NCBI GenBank assembly: GCA_019059635.1
Contig: JAGVRJ010000004.1
Span: 2,170,001-2,234,000 of the forward strand
Direction: 5' to 3'
Source of the DNA: Proales similis
Lineage: Eukaryota; Rotifera; Eurotatoria; Ploima; Proalidae
DNA: 64,000 nt
Shown here: one piece after another, positions 9,786-21,632 of the stretch
Layout of the letters: each line of letters starts with the position of its first letter
Position numbering within the stretch: the first letter of the stretch is position 1
Notes under the pieces: model-generated
Told to the model about the DNA's origin: nothing
Database searches by the model: none
Seen by the model: the letters and a program-made list of their open reading frames with translations, nothing else
Program-made: the position numbers and the translations under genes

Positions 9786-11622
9786 CTACATGATTTGACA
9801 TGCCTTAGATGCGACCTTGCCAGACTGGTCGAGGACGGCGTTTATGACCTGTTCGCGCTTTCGCGGCGCCTTCTGTCTCTTGCTCTCGTCGACGTACTGC
9901 TTGTCTGGATCGGCCTCGTACCTTACCGGCTCGTCTATGCTCCAATTTCGGTCGTCTACTTGAGTGGAGAATTTAGGCTCATTGTCATAGATCGGTGCAT
10001 CGAGATTGAGTTGGTTCGCGTTCATGCTTTCCTCTTTGCTCTCTTGTCTTATTTGCTTGGCGAGAGACTGAAGCTCAACATTGGCGTCCGATTCGTGCTC
10101 GATGAACAAACGCAGCATGAATTTGCGCTTCACGTTCTTTGAGTATGTGCTCGGTATTATGACATAGTTGTCAGGCAGCAGATCAAGACGAGCGCTCACT
10201 TCTCGCTGATTGACATAGGGCTCGAAGGAGAACACCTCGTCCAGCTCTTGCCACGTGTACCGCTTTTTAGCTGCCCGAGATCCAACTCTGAATATCGAAA
10301 AACTGATTGGCTCATTTGAACGTTCAAACGAGCCGTCGGTCGCCAGACGATTTTCGGCCTGCTCCAGCTGCATGAGTGAAACAATCATGGACACCTTCTC
10401 GTCGTGGTTGTTGGCCAGCTTGAGTGTAACGCAAAACTGAGGATTTTTGAACAAGTCTTCCCAGTCCTCGTTGCCGCATCCACCGCTCGACTGGCCAGGT
10501 ATCCACTCGCCCTGGTAGGTTTTGCTCAGCCATTTGACGGGGAATTCCAACGCCGCCTGGCCCCTGTACGCGTTCATGTCCACATGTACAAAGTCCAAAT
10601 CGTTGAAATTGTCAATGAAGTCTTGAAACTCGATGAAAAACTGTCCGTCAGTCTGGTCGTGCACATTCAGCTGACGTCTGAGGCTATCACTGACTCGGTA
10701 CCATTCCTCGGACTGCGAACTCCACGGTCCAGTGTAAGAGCTCGATTGGCCCCATGGGTTGCGCATTCTTTCCATAAAGTTGGTTTCAGTCTGCGTAACT
10801 GCTAAAATGACAACTCCGGTTACCTGAGGAGTCGGACGCTGATTCTGTCTGTGACGCCATCTCTGTCTTTCAAGTCTCTCATCTCACTGTAGACCATATT
10901 CTCGTCTAGTATGAGCTCAAAGGCCTGTAGGATGCAGTAGGCGTGACCTTGAAACCTTTATCCAACACAAGAAGGATTTGAAAAGATGATGATGAGCAAT
11001 CACCTTGGACAAGGCCGTTGGCAATGCGCGTCTCGATCGTACCTCCGGCCGGTACGCCCACCGAGGCGCCCATCAGCGATTTCACTCTGACCGCGTTGAA
11101 TATGTTCTCCCAGAGGTGTTCGAACGAGTCTGCGCTTTTCTCTATGCGGCATCGCTCGTGCACACCTCCGGTCATGTCGATCATCGCATCGACTGCTTCG
11201 CCGCCGTCAAGAAACTCGTAGCACATGTGAAGTTTGGCGTACGCCTTCTCCAGAAGCGGTGCGAACATCTCGTTCGTTTCGGTGTTGTTGTGGCAATAAG
11301 CGGGACGGCCGAATTCGTCGACGGGCAGGCGATCGTCGACTACAACCTCAATCCATTGGCCGTAGCGCCAAAATCGAAATCGAAATATGCCCGCGTAGTC
11401 ATCGCCAAACGACTGATTTGGCGGTATCACGCGTTCAACGTACTCGGGCACCGATGCGATCACAGCCGCCGCCGAAATGAACCAGCAATCACCGAGCTGG
11501 CCTTGATCCACGTCATTGGGCTCGATCGAATTCACAATGAATTTGGCGTCTGCGCTTATTTCCTTCGGACGTTTCCAGCTTATTTTGGACGCGCGAGCGG
11601 CGTTCTTGCGGGCGAATTTCAT
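9786..11622 (-). CDS. Calpain A, copy 1, with 5' end replaced at the duplication junction
   Basis: Cysteine protease with exons 11004-11622, 10824-10947 and 9786-10767, predicted 574 aa. It is the same as copy 2 (24413-26351) except that the first 34 residues after MKF are missing. Shared sequence ends at 11615; the ATG and next bases (11616-11622) come from sequence across the duplication junction and by chance restore an in-frame start. The triad is intact: Cys46 in QGQLGDCWF, His208 in QGHAY, Asn251 in RNPWG. The C2-like (CBSW) domain, acidic linker and C-terminal CQIM box are unchanged. Whether it is transcribed is unknown, since its original promoter has been lost. Confidence 0.8.
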
Positions 11623-13026
11623 GCTAGAACTCTATCAAAGGCAAAATCAGAACATGAACCGAATTTGTTTCATAAATGGCTTGCTTGTGTTCAAATGGGA
11701 CCGATGAGAGTGCTAGTCAATCAAATATGACTCTCGGTTAATCCTCTGTTGGATAAGATTAGATAAGAATTCGTCCGTGCGCCAACACTAACCTCGTACA
11801 TACACACACACACACACACACAAACACGCCAGAGTCATAAGTACGTATGAATATAAAGCGCGGCGGCAGTCGCGGTGGTGGTGTCGGACCCGCAAATAAG
11901 GCCGATCATAATGGTGCTCGGTGATTCATAGGTCGAGCTTCACCGTGATCAGTGAGCGAACCATGATGCAGCACCGATTGGCATTTTACTCCGTTTGGTC
12001 ACCTCTAATCGAATTAAACGAAGAAGATTTGCGCCGATTATTAATACTCTATCCTTAGTCCACTTTCAATGACATTTATTCGCCCCCCCCCTCGCGCCAT
12101 CCATTCAGTTAGACTCGAAATCTCCCTCTTTTGCTCGTCCTTCTTTCTCTTTGTTTCTATTCCCTTTCTCTCTCTCTCTCTCTCTCTCGGTCCCGCTCTC
12201 AATCTTTCTTTATCGTCGACTACTGATTCTTAAACTCAGTCTTAATTTCGGACGCCGAGCAAAGCGAATAAACAACTTGCAAATTTATGATGATATTAAG
12301 CGATTTAAGACTATTGCGCCAATCAAACTAGGCCAGCAAGAAGAAAATCTTCCAAAATAGAATAGGCCAAGAGTCGACTAGGCCAAATTAAATGCAGCAG
12401 CACCATTGAATGGTGGTTGAGTTAATTCGAATCAATGCATTGCCATTTGATTCTTATCCAAACACCTCACACATGTTTTTTTTTCTGCATATTAAATGAG
12501 TTAGTCAACGTGTGAAGAGAAGCGGCCCGTTGATAGCGGCGCCCTCATGAGCAAAATTCAACTTTCCAATCGACGCTCAGTGGGCCCTTGGGCTGGATTT
12601 GATTACGCTCATAAACCGTTGATTGCTCCTTGATTCCTTTTGACCAAGCCGAACGTTTGCATTCGAACAGATCAGGCCAGCATGAGCTGCTCGACTCCTC
12701 TACATCAGTTTGCTCTCTTTGTTAATCGTCAACGCGAAGCTTGGTTCTGTTCAAAAACGTCGCGAATCGAGAATAATTGACAGCAGTGGCATTTGCTCGT
12801 CAGTTTTTATATTCTCAGCGAATATGGTCGTTTTGGTTTGAAAAGCGTTGCACTATTATAATTAGGTTGTTATTAAGATGTGTAAGCTTTCGAAGAGTTT
12901 ACCGCCTCCTTTTTTGGGGGGGTTGCACTGGTCGCTAGGCAAACTAGAACGAGGTCTAGTAGCTGTTGCGATAGAGCTGAATCGATTCAAGCTCAAGTGC
13001 ATATTTGTTGTGCTCGCGCCTTTTAA
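11623..13026. other. Intergenic between calpain A copy 1 and GT31 gene
   Basis: About 1.4 kb with low-complexity tracts: a CA repeat at 11801-11822, a C8 run near 12085 and a TC repeat near 12168-12189. The left edge is the duplication junction. There is no supportable gene; the last few hundred bases presumably hold the promoter of the plus-strand GT31 gene. Confidence 0.45.
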
Positions 13027-14019
13027 ATGAGCAAAACTAGCAGTTTGATCAGATATCCTATCAGGTTTAAAAGAACTCTAAATGTGTTCATTCTGATCGC
13101 GATTTTGGCGTTCATTTTCGTGTATTTAAGCGAAATTGAGATTCCGGATGTTGAAGGCTTGGTGTTTCGCTTTAAAATATCAGACCAAACCAGAGTGCTT
13201 ATTGAGCCGGCTCATGACTTGTGTGACACGGGCAGAGAACAATTCGACGTATTTGCGTTCATACTCACCGGCGTTGACTTTTTCGAACGACGCCAACTGA
13301 TCAGAGACACGTGGATGTATCACAAGTGGAAAGAGAACAGATTCAGGGCAGCTTTTCTAGTAGGACGATCGCCAAACGCGACCGTCAATCGTCTCCTAAA
13401 GGCTGAGAGCGACCAGTTCGGCGACATTGTTCAGATCGACATCCGCGAGTCGTATCACAATCTGATTTACAAGGTTCTGCACGGCTTCAAGTGGGCAAGT
13501 CAAAACTGCCTGGAAGCCAAGTACTTGATTCGAATAAACGACGATGTGGTTCCCAATTTTCCGGCCATAAATCACTTCCTAGCCAACCTGAGGCCGGAAA
13601 AGGAAAACTTCATGATCGGCTATTTATTGCGAAACACTTCTGTGATTAGAGCGCCCAACAGCAAGTTTTTCATGCCAGTCTGGTGTCATTACGACAATGT
13701 CTACGCAGATTACCCAGAAGGCACGGTGGTGATCATGAACATGCAGCTTGCCGACCAGCTCTACTCGAAATCGATTGGAAAACGCGGCTGCTTATGGATC
13801 GAGGACGCGTTCCTTGGCGTTCTACTCAGGGAAATTAGCATTCAGCTGATTGACATTCGATCCTATTGTCTGCCCAATGGCCAGTACGAGCCATTTACAA
13901 TCACTCAAAAGCTAGACATGATTGCGAAAAGGCAAAACAATCAGATCATGTTCGTCTACGCTCACTTGGGGGGCATGCGGCCACTGTGGTCGGCCGTACG
14001 CAACAAGCAACTGGCCTGA
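13027..14019 (+). CDS. GT31 family beta-1,3-galactosyl/N-acetylglucosaminyltransferase-like protein
   Basis: Single-exon gene of 330 aa with type II Golgi topology: a short basic cytosolic tail, a membrane anchor at about residues 18-35, then a stem and catalytic domain. GT31 hallmarks appear in order: ERRQLIRDTW (87-96), RINDDVVPN (169-177) as the DxD-like metal/sugar-nucleotide site, EGTVVIMN (231-238) and EDAFLGV (259-265), corresponding to the family's ED-V/A-(Y/F)-hG block. Such enzymes extend O- or N-glycans or glycolipids from UDP-sugars; donor and acceptor cannot be read from sequence. It lies in the segment expected to be duplicated but seen only once in this window. Confidence 0.8.
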   Translation: MSKTSSLIRYPIRFKRTLNVFILIAILAFIFVYLSEIEIPDVEGLVFRFKISDQTRVLIEPAHDLCDTGREQFDVFAFILTGVDFFERRQLIRDTWMYHKWKENRFRAAFLVGRSPNATVNRLLKAESDQFGDIVQIDIRESYHNLIYKVLHGFKWASQNCLEAKYLIRINDDVVPNFPAINHFLANLRPEKENFMIGYLLRNTSVIRAPNSKFFMPVWCHYDNVYADYPEGTVVIMNMQLADQLYSKSIGKRGCLWIEDAFLGVLLREISIQLIDIRSYCLPNGQYEPFTITQKLDMIAKRQNNQIMFVYAHLGGMRPLWSAVRNKQLA

Positions 14020-14178
14020 GTCCGCTAGTAAGCCAATCAAACTAAAATCGGTCATCCCACCCACCTGAGTTGGTTTTTTTTCCGTTTGTTAATTTTATTC
14101 TGTTAAATTCTGATTGAAATTTGTTGCTGAGTCGATCGACGAGTGAACTAAAATGAACAATAAGTTGAAATAAAACTG

Positions 14179-15856
14179 CTAGACAACATCTATTTCTCTG
14201 ACGGGCTGATTGTTGATAACTCTGTCGAAGCCGAAGCGCTTTAGATCGATTGTCTTGTAAGAGTCGTAGACGATTAGCTCAGTGATAGCCTTGCCAACAG
14301 CAGCCGCGTGCTGAATGCCATGTCCACTAGAGCCGTTGGTGAAGAAGAAATTCTTGATCACCGGATGTGGGCCGATTATAAGATTTTGATCGAGTGTGTT
14401 GTATTCATAGTAGCCGGCCCAGGCGTTCACAAGCTTGAGATCGGCGAACGAGGGCACTCGCTTGAGAGCAGGACCGGTTTAATGAAGCTCTCAAAGTAGT
14501 CGTTGTCGATATTGTCGAGGTCGAGGTCGCTTGGCTCGTTCTCGGCTGTTTGGTTTCGACCGCACAGATAATAGTTGGATAAGCCTTGTTGCTTGAAAAA
14601 CACTCCGCTCGGGTCGATTGTCAACGGCACGTTCAGTATGGGGCCGTTCTTCGCCTGGAACATGTAAATGTACCGTTTTCGCGCTTCGACCGGAAGCGGC
14701 ACTGCCAAAGGACTTGTCGGGTCTTGACTAGAACCGATGCCGGCCATCAAAGCGATCCGAGCCGCCCACGGACCGGCACAGTTGATACAGCGTGAAAATT
14801 GGATCAACTCTTCGCCGCCGTCCAGATCCCTGACCTTGACTGGAGTTGGAAAAAAATCAAGAGGTCAACGATGCGCTGAACAGCGCCTACTTTGGCATAG
14901 CGCAAGCCGTACGAATCAGAGGTGAGCACCTCTCGGCCGGGAGCTGTGTCGCTAAAGCCCATTAGCTCGGCAGGCAGATAGTTGGCGCCCAGAGAGACGG
15001 CTTTGTTCTTTACGGCCAGCAGGTACTTTCGTGCGTCTACCCAGCCTTCGTTCAAATGGCCTATTGAGAGTGCAAGCTTTAAACCGAGAGCCTAGAGTCA
15101 AATGGAAAACGCTCACCAAAACTGGCGAGCTCGATTCCTTCTGTGTTGATCCATTTGAAAGTTTGATCAAGTTCGTTTGGATTCATGAGACGAACTTGAG
15201 CCCGATGCGACCTGTAAACAAAAGTCTGAGCCAAATGGCTCTTGAGAAGATGAGCGAAAACGCCTACAGTTGGACTTTGTGATTCTCGTACAATTGAGCT
15301 GCGGTCTGCTTCGAAGCGAGGAACAGATAGCCCTCCTGGTGAAAGGGTATGTCGACTTGATGCTCTTAGGAAAGAGAAATCGATTTTTGTCCGACTAACG
15401 GCCAGCAGCAGCAGATTGAACCGCTACCATCATCGCACTTGAGCAGTTGGCGAGAGTTGCGAACGAATTCGGATCCGAATATCGACATTTTGATGTTCTC
15501 CGGCAGCGAGAACTGCTGACGGTGTCCGCCGATCGACCAGAACGTGCTCGAGGTCGAGTACTTGGAAATTCAAATCGATTTAGAAGAAGCGGCAGACGAA
15601 CGAGTGGCTGCTCTCCAACGTACAGACGGGTCTCGTTCGAGGACAGTCACACTGAGAGAGGGCGCGGTACGTTTGAGCCAGTAGGCGACAAACGAGCCCA
15701 TTATGCCTCCGCCGATCACCAGCACATCGCTCTGCTTTGGTATCAGCAGCTTGTTGTTTCCTTCGTTTGAGAATTAAAATCGCTCAGCCAATCAATCGAG
15801 CGCATTCGTTTACCTGAAGTGCCAAACGAAAGCTTGAGACGATTCAGCCAGCTCAT
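14179..15856 (-). CDS. FOXRED1: FOXRED1-like oxidoreductase, copy 2, with an apparent frameshift near the C-terminus
   Basis: Exons 15814-15856, 15624-15760, 15428-15560, 15268-15364, 15117-15211, 14870-15060 and 14179-14834, identical to copy 1 where both are present. Here the whole C-terminus is visible: AWAGYYEYNTLDQN, SGHGIQHAAAVGKA and a final TIDLKRFGF..REIDVV, all typical of FOXRED1. The last exon has 656 nt, two more than a whole number of codons. The frame slips between FIKPVLL and RVPSFADLKL (about 14455-14472), as if a CT dinucleotide were inserted. Without the slip the protein would be 449 aa. A 14-nt GT..AG stretch sits there but is far too short for a metazoan intron. Sequencing error or a real disabling change are both possible. 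Confidence 0.8.
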
Positions 15857-16394
15857 CGTGTCTTTTTTTTTAAAGCAATCTACACCCGCTTTTCGGATCA
15901 AACGATTTTCAGACGCTTTCTGTCCAGAAGCAAATTGAACAAAATGAAAAGAAATAAACGAAACATGGCCTGGAAAAGTATCATATGGTTGTCGGTGGGT
16001 TTGATTATGAGCGGCAGAGAGCGAGAACAAGTCACATGACTCGACACGATAAGAGTCGAGGTCGGACTAGGAAGCGGCAAACAATGCAGAGGCAGAAGAG
16101 TTTCACTTTAGTCGGCGATAAGCAAGATAAACAGCAGCAACAAAATTCAAATAAAAATGCGGACACGAATTGCGTTGGTGGACCTTGACATTGAAACGGT
16201 CTTATCTGAAATGAATGCTAAGGGCCCAGTTTATAATGTGATTGAGGCACTGGCCGAGCTTTGCTTTGCTTCATTTTTATTTGAAGATTTAATTGACAAG
16301 GCCCTCTAAAGTTTTCCTGCAAGCAAAAATACACTGTCATCTCGGCATTTATAACTAATACAAAGTCGGGTCGGATACTGAATTGCCAATTTTA

Positions 16395-18074
16395 TCAAGA
16401 ACTTGTCTGGGGCGCAGTCTGGTTCTGTCTGGGACGCATCGATTTAAAGCAGATGGCGAGCAGCACCTCGAGCAGTTCAGCAAAGCTGAGAAAACTTGCG
16501 CCTATGAACAGTCCGAACTGGCCTCCTGATTCAGATAGAGAGAGAGAGAAAGAGAAATTAAAATTTGAGAGGCTTGTCTTAAAACTCTCTCTCTCTCACC
16601 TATCACTCCGATCAGGGTGGTGGGCGTCACTGCTGGCTTCTCTTCGATCAGACTGTACCTCGTGTCCTTGTAGAAGACGGTGAAAAGCAAGAAGCTGTTG
16701 CGTATTTTCTGCTCCACCTCGTCCTTGTCAGGTGTGTTTGGGATCAAGGTTTTCGGGCTTCTATCATCGGGCTTCTCTTCCAAGTCGATTTCGTGCTCTA
16801 CTTTCATTTTATCTGTCAAATTCGACTGCCCCGTCAATACTTTCAAATAGTACTCGGTCGGGTACTCTGCTTGGCTGATCGATGTGTCAAAGCGAACCGA
16901 TTCACATTCAACAGGACACAATTGCTGACACACGCTGTTCTCATTCACCTCGTTTCTCACATCTCTCACACACTCCAGCTGAAACAGAGACACGCAAGTG
17001 GGTATCGAAAGGTTCATCGTGTTGAACGGAATGCTCGGGTCGCGACACACACACGCTTTGCTGATCAGCTCTCCTTGAAGGCAGTATTCTATGCACATGC
17101 GCTGGCTGTAGCCAGTCTTGTTCACTGTGTGCTTTAAATATGCCGAGCCTTGATTGTACTCGTCCGGCTTTTCCACACAGTCGGTGTAGGGTTCGGGCAG
17201 TTTTTTGAAAAACGTTCGACTCACGCCGATCGAAGTGGCCGCGCCTGTAGCGACAAGCTCACCTTCAAACTTGGGCATCGCGGTCAAAGATCGATTGTGA
17301 ACTATGACGTAAACTCCCTTTTCGATTAGAAACGCGTCTTGTTTGCCTGCAACGCCCACGAAGATCTCAAGCGTGAGGCCGCTTGCCGGCCCGTGCTTGT
17401 TCACTTGATAGGATTTCTTTTTCAGGTTTCCGTTGAACGTGTAGCAGTTGCCGAACTCAAACGTGCGCGTCTCAACAAAGTCGTCCGCCTCGCAGGGCTC
17501 TTCGTTGAAAAAGCAGCTGATCAGCATTTTTTTCAGCGAAAAGTAAACGTTCACGTCCTCTGTTTTTGACTTTTCCATCATTGCCGCCCTAAGCACTTGA
17601 GACGCTTTTCTCACTTCGCTGAGAGCGAATTTTCCTTGCCGCAGCTGAATTTGCGCAGTCAGGTTTTCTTTTTTGAATATGGCCCGAACCAGATCCATCG
17701 CCTGGCCATTTTGCGTCAAATCAAACGGATTCAAATTGCAGAACGTTACTGCAGGAAAGTCGGCCGGCCTCTCCACAACTGTCTGATAGTTGACCACCAC
17801 ATCTCGATTGAAGAAAGCCGAGACCGACTCTCTGAGCGCTTAAGTTGCATTTTGTAAGTTTTTTCATTTCTCTCGCCGCAGCAGATTTTTCGATCTCACC
17901 GTAAAAGCAATAGCTTATGCCGGCCAGGATAAGGACAAGCCAGAATAGGCGAATTATCCAGTTGGGGCTGCGTGCCATTCGTCCGAACCCATGCGCCGTG
18001 GTCTCGTTGCACCAGTGGCTCAGCAACGACGTCAAGCTCTGACAGGCTGACGATTCTTTTCTTTTCTCCTTCAT
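16395..18074 (-). CDS. DEG/ENaC-type sodium channel subunit, copy 2 (intact)
   Basis: Epithelial sodium channel/degenerin family, predicted 514 aa from exons 17900-18074, 16600-17838 and 16395-16525. The cytosolic N-terminus has the gating motif AHGFGRM, then TM1 (about 36-58). The extracellular domain begins FFNRDVVVNYQ..FPAVTFCNLNPFD, as is typical, and holds many paired cysteines. After a 74-bp intron containing a CT repeat, the last exon supplies the pore region GGQFGLFIGASFLSFAELLE, including the G-x-S selectivity filter (GAS), and a short tail. These channels act as trimers, gated by peptides, protons or force; which one is not readable here. Intron 17839-17899 is 61 bp. Confidence 0.88.
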
Positions 18075-18474
18075 GCGTCTATCACTGACTGTTCTGAGCC
18101 GGCCAACTGAACATCATCATGTTTAAATGCAGTTGGGCTGGAGCAACAGTTTTAGCAGTTCGTGACTAATGCAATCATGTCGGTTCAAGTTTCCGCCTAA
18201 ATTTGACTATTTGACATTCGAGCAGAATTGAAACTAAATGGCCCGAGATGAGGAGCAAATAAAATTTGCCCGATGCGAACGTGATCTTCAGATTGAGAAA
18301 TGTTCGCTTCATTGATGCATATCGCACTGCCAATTTCCTGTCATTGATTGCCATCCATCTCAGACTTTGGCTTGTGTCTCGCTAATCAGAGTGCGCAGCA
18401 AAAAGTCAATTTCATGTCAAATCAGCAAGCGAGAGGCCGATTTCGCATCATCAGAAGCACGATCGGTGATTTAT

Positions 18475-19635
18475 TCAAAAATAATGCAAAGTCGAAATGC
18501 AGGTCGAATCAGTGTCCGACTCGGATCGGCTGAGTTGAATTGAAATGCAGGCCCTGGCCACCACTGGTTCATTCGGTTCTTCCAAATCAAGCAGCTGCGT
18601 TCGTCTTCTGCCTATTCGCTCGTCTATGCCCATCTCGTCTGCGCCCTGGCTTGAAAACGCTCTAAACCGGTCGTCGGGCGTTTCATACATATCAACGGTA
18701 GAAAGACTGTTGAGCTCGCCGAGAATGAAGTTTATTTTGCGCTCTAACTGTTCACAAATGGCTTGACGGCTCTCCAGTTCTCGATTTAAATCGTCAAGCC
18801 AATGCCTGAAGTGAACTGTCTCTTTCTTCAGTCTCTCCTCCCTCTTCTGCTCTCTTTTCAGACAGGCCTCTTGCGCGTCGCATTCCAATCGCTCGAGTCT
18901 CTGCATGTTCATTGTGTGCAGCCGGTCGAGTTGATCCAACTTGTCCTTGAGCGCCTTGCTCTCTCTCATGATCGACTGGCGTTTTCGTAATTGCTCTTCG
19001 AGCGCCAAGTCGATCGTAGTCAGCTTCTCTTGCTGTTTGCCCAACATTTCTTGCTGACGAGTGATCCGCTCAATCAGATCGGCGGGCAGAGGCGGCGATT
19101 GACGAGGTTGCCAGTTGGACTCGTCATCGACCAGTCGCAACTTTTCTCTATTGGCCAAGTCAGAGCTGCTACTGCTGCTGTTCATTTCGAGTTGACATGA
19201 CGAATTGGATGTGGTCAGCTGGTCTTGTTCAGCCCGGCCTTGTTGCTCGGCGGGCCAGTCTGCTCTCGAATAGCTGTTGTCGTTGTTGGGGAAAAATCTC
19301 TCTTCTATTTGCCGCATCAGTTCATTTCGGATTTGCTCGGCGCTTGCCTGCGATGGTAGCGGTGATCTGAAGAGAAAAAACTCAACCGCCTCCCTGCTCG
19401 AGTCCAATAGCTGTGAGTAGTAGCGTAAGAGCTTGAGCGGCTTCTCACTCGGCGACATAATTCTGGGCAAGCGTTGACGCTTGCCATCAGAGCTCCTGAT
19501 ACGCTCGACAAAGTAATAGCGGCCAGTTCGCCTTATGGAATGGGCGATGGCCATGATCACATCTTGCACTGTTGTGCTCGTGCTCACGCCGCAAACTATT
19601 CGAACCGAGTCGTCAACGTGCACTCTCAACTCCAT
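18475..19635 (-). CDS. N-terminal RASSF (RASSF7/8-like), copy 2
   Basis: 386-aa single-exon duplicate of the gene at 3846-5006, with identical protein sequence. RA domain at residues 1-90, Ser/Gln-rich linker, then a long coiled coil. Flanking intergenic DNA on both sides is also identical, so both copies should share the same promoter elements. Confidence 0.8.
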   Translation of the reverse strand: MELRVHVDDSVRIVCGVSTSTTVQDVIMAIAHSIRRTGRYYFVERIRSSDGKRQRLPRIMSPSEKPLKLLRYYSQLLDSSREAVEFFLFRSPLPSQASAEQIRNELMRQIEERFFPNNDNSYSRADWPAEQQGRAEQDQLTTSNSSCQLEMNSSSSSSDLANREKLRLVDDESNWQPRQSPPLPADLIERITRQQEMLGKQQEKLTTIDLALEEQLRKRQSIMRESKALKDKLDQLDRLHTMNMQRLERLECDAQEACLKREQKREERLKKETVHFRHWLDDLNRELESRQAICEQLERKINFILGELNSLSTVDMYETPDDRFRAFSSQGADEMGIDERIGRRRTQLLDLEEPNEPVVARACISIQLSRSESDTDSTCISTLHYF

Positions 19636-20641
19636 TTCAGACGATCATCACTCTGTTTGCTGTGGCCTTCTCTAAATCCAATCGACTGACTGAGCTTGCA
19701 CAGTTGTTAGGTAATCGGCATTAATTCAAAAACGAAAGCAATCGAAAATTCAAATTTAAAAAAGTGGCCGGAATAAATGCTCGTTGACATGCGATTGAAA
19801 TGTCACCTCCACCACCACCACTGCCGACACTCGACGACCTAATTAAAAAGTCAAATGAAGTGAAGAAGCATGCAAGAGTTGATTAAGCAGACACAGCTGC
19901 TGAATGAGAAAGGTAAGGGTAATGCGAGCTAATAAAAATTGGTCGTCTTTTGCCTGTCCTATCATTTGAATGAGCTCGTGTGCGTGTGTGTGTGTGTGTG
20001 TGAAAATCGACAATGAACAATAAAGACGACTACTGCGTCGACTTGCTCTGGGCTAGGAAAATAAAAAGAGAGAAATCTAAATTGAAAAACACAGCGGCCG
20101 ACTAGAAGATGGGCCCAGCTCATCAGATGAGCAAACGAATGAGAAGAAAACACAATTAATTTGGGCCCAAGCGCTAAAGGGCTCATGCTTGTGTTGCATT
20201 CAGTATCTCTGCCCTCTCTCTCTCTCTTTCTGGTCTCTCTGTTGAATTGTCTATGAGGGCGATCGGAGCGGAAATAGCCAAAAGGCTTAAGCCGAACGCG
20301 AAGAAGAAGATGAGTGCGGACCGATCTCACCAAGCCATCAACAAGCAGCCGTGGCGCTTAAGTGAGCTAAGCTGTGCCCTGTAGGCGTCCAGACAATCGG
20401 CCTCCTTTTTATCATTTAACAAAATAAACGAAAAAAGTTTAACGAATGTGGAACAAAGGTCGAGTTGAGCGACGCATCATTAATCATGACTTTATTGCGA
20501 TCAAACTCTGCTCTGCTCATCGACACGGCCGTTGGACTGACTGACGGGCCTATAAATGGACTGAGCGAAATGGCCGATGGGTTGATGATTTAGAGGCGAT
20601 TCGATCGACGGTCAGACGCTTACATTTTCAATCTAGATGAT

Positions 20642-21316
20642 TCAAATCAAGCTCGTAAGAATGTGAGCAGCGATGAGAATAGAGCTGAGCAAGAGGCCGA
20701 TTGCGCTCGTGATGAAGTGAGCATAAGTGAGATAAGGCAAGCTCTTCTGCTTGCTTATTACTAGATCAGCGGTTGTGTGCCTGTTCAAATCGAGCTTTGT
20801 GCTGAGAATTGCGGTGTGCAATTCGTTCAGCTCGGCGTCTTGCACTCTTTTCTGCCCGAGCGAGTTGGAGGCGAAGTGTGTAAACAGGAGCAGTGCGAGG
20901 CCCACGTTAACTAGCAGACAAACAATTAGGAATAGAATGGACCTAAAGCGATTGTAGATCTCAAACGGATTGGGTATGAGCGAGTGCTTATCACGATTAG
21001 CTGCCAGCCACAAATACCAGACTTTGGCTACTTGAAGCAAGAACAAACTGACCAGCACCATTCCAACGATCAATTGCACCGCGCTAGTCGCCATTCTCTT
21101 TGCTTGCGCGAGAGACGAGGCGAGCTCGTCGTAGCCAGTTGCCAGTTTGCTCAGTCGATTGAAAACTCGCTGACTCTTGGAATTCTTCGTCTCGGCCTGC
21201 TCGTCCGAATGGCTCAGCAGCTCGGCCAGAGACACAATTAGAAACTCGTCTATTGCACAATTTATGCAGTGGGCAAGAATGCAGCTCAACGAGAGCGGAA
21301 GCAGAATTCCTCTCAT
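20642..21316 (-). CDS. Orphan multi-pass membrane protein, copy 2
   Basis: 224-aa duplicate of the gene at 6013-6687 with no amino-acid change. A signal-like N-terminus and three hydrophobic helices, the last at the C-terminal end. Family not recognised. Confidence 0.55.
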   Translation of the reverse strand: MRGILLPLSLSCILAHCINCAIDEFLIVSLAELLSHSDEQAETKNSKSQRVFNRLSKLATGYDELASSLAQAKRMATSAVQLIVGMVLVSLFLLQVAKVWYLWLAANRDKHSLIPNPFEIYNRFRSILFLIVCLLVNVGLALLLFTHFASNSLGQKRVQDAELNELHTAILSTKLDLNRHTTADLVISKQKSLPYLTYAHFITSAIGLLLSSILIAAHILTSLI

Positions 21317-21632
21317 GCTAGGCCAATGAATCTCACACGTTCGCTCAATCCGGCTATTCGGCTCTATTTTTGGCCATTTCTCTTTTTAGAATTTTTTTCT
21401 TCAATTGAATTAAACCAAGCCCGATTCTAACTTGACACTCTGACCCGACTGAATTTATCTAAATCAAGACCATTGCTGTCCAAGACGCCGACAATCAAAA
21501 TGATTTGTGCCCAAGCGCGCAATTCGACCCGTGCGCCCAATTAACTCTGTTCTACTCACCGTAGACCTTTGCATTCAAACCAGAGAGATGAAGAGAGACC
21601 GACTTGAGCATAGATGAAGAAACGCTTTATTT

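Larger units (their letters stand above)
1..11615. repeat. Tandem segmental duplication, copy 1 (left end outside window)
   Basis: This block matches 14630-26242 base for base at an offset of 14629, dropping to 14627 after a CT-repeat step near 9220. The only differences I saw are a T6 run at 2899-2904 (T7 in copy 2), a T7 run at 3229-3235 (T6 in copy 2), and one CT unit near 9218-9236. Identity stops abruptly after 11615, inside the first exon of calpain A. If this is a simple direct tandem duplication, one unit is 11616-26242 and copy 1 begins about 3 kb to the left of the window. Confidence 0.95.

Noticed and set aside
11005-11730. 241-codon plus-strand ORF opposite calpain A
   Set aside because: Antisense to conserved protease exons with a clear triad; its composition is the complement of the real gene.
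14455-14472. 14-nt intron that would rescue the FOXRED1 frame
   Set aside because: It begins GT and ends AG, but is far below any metazoan intron size and would delete conserved residues.
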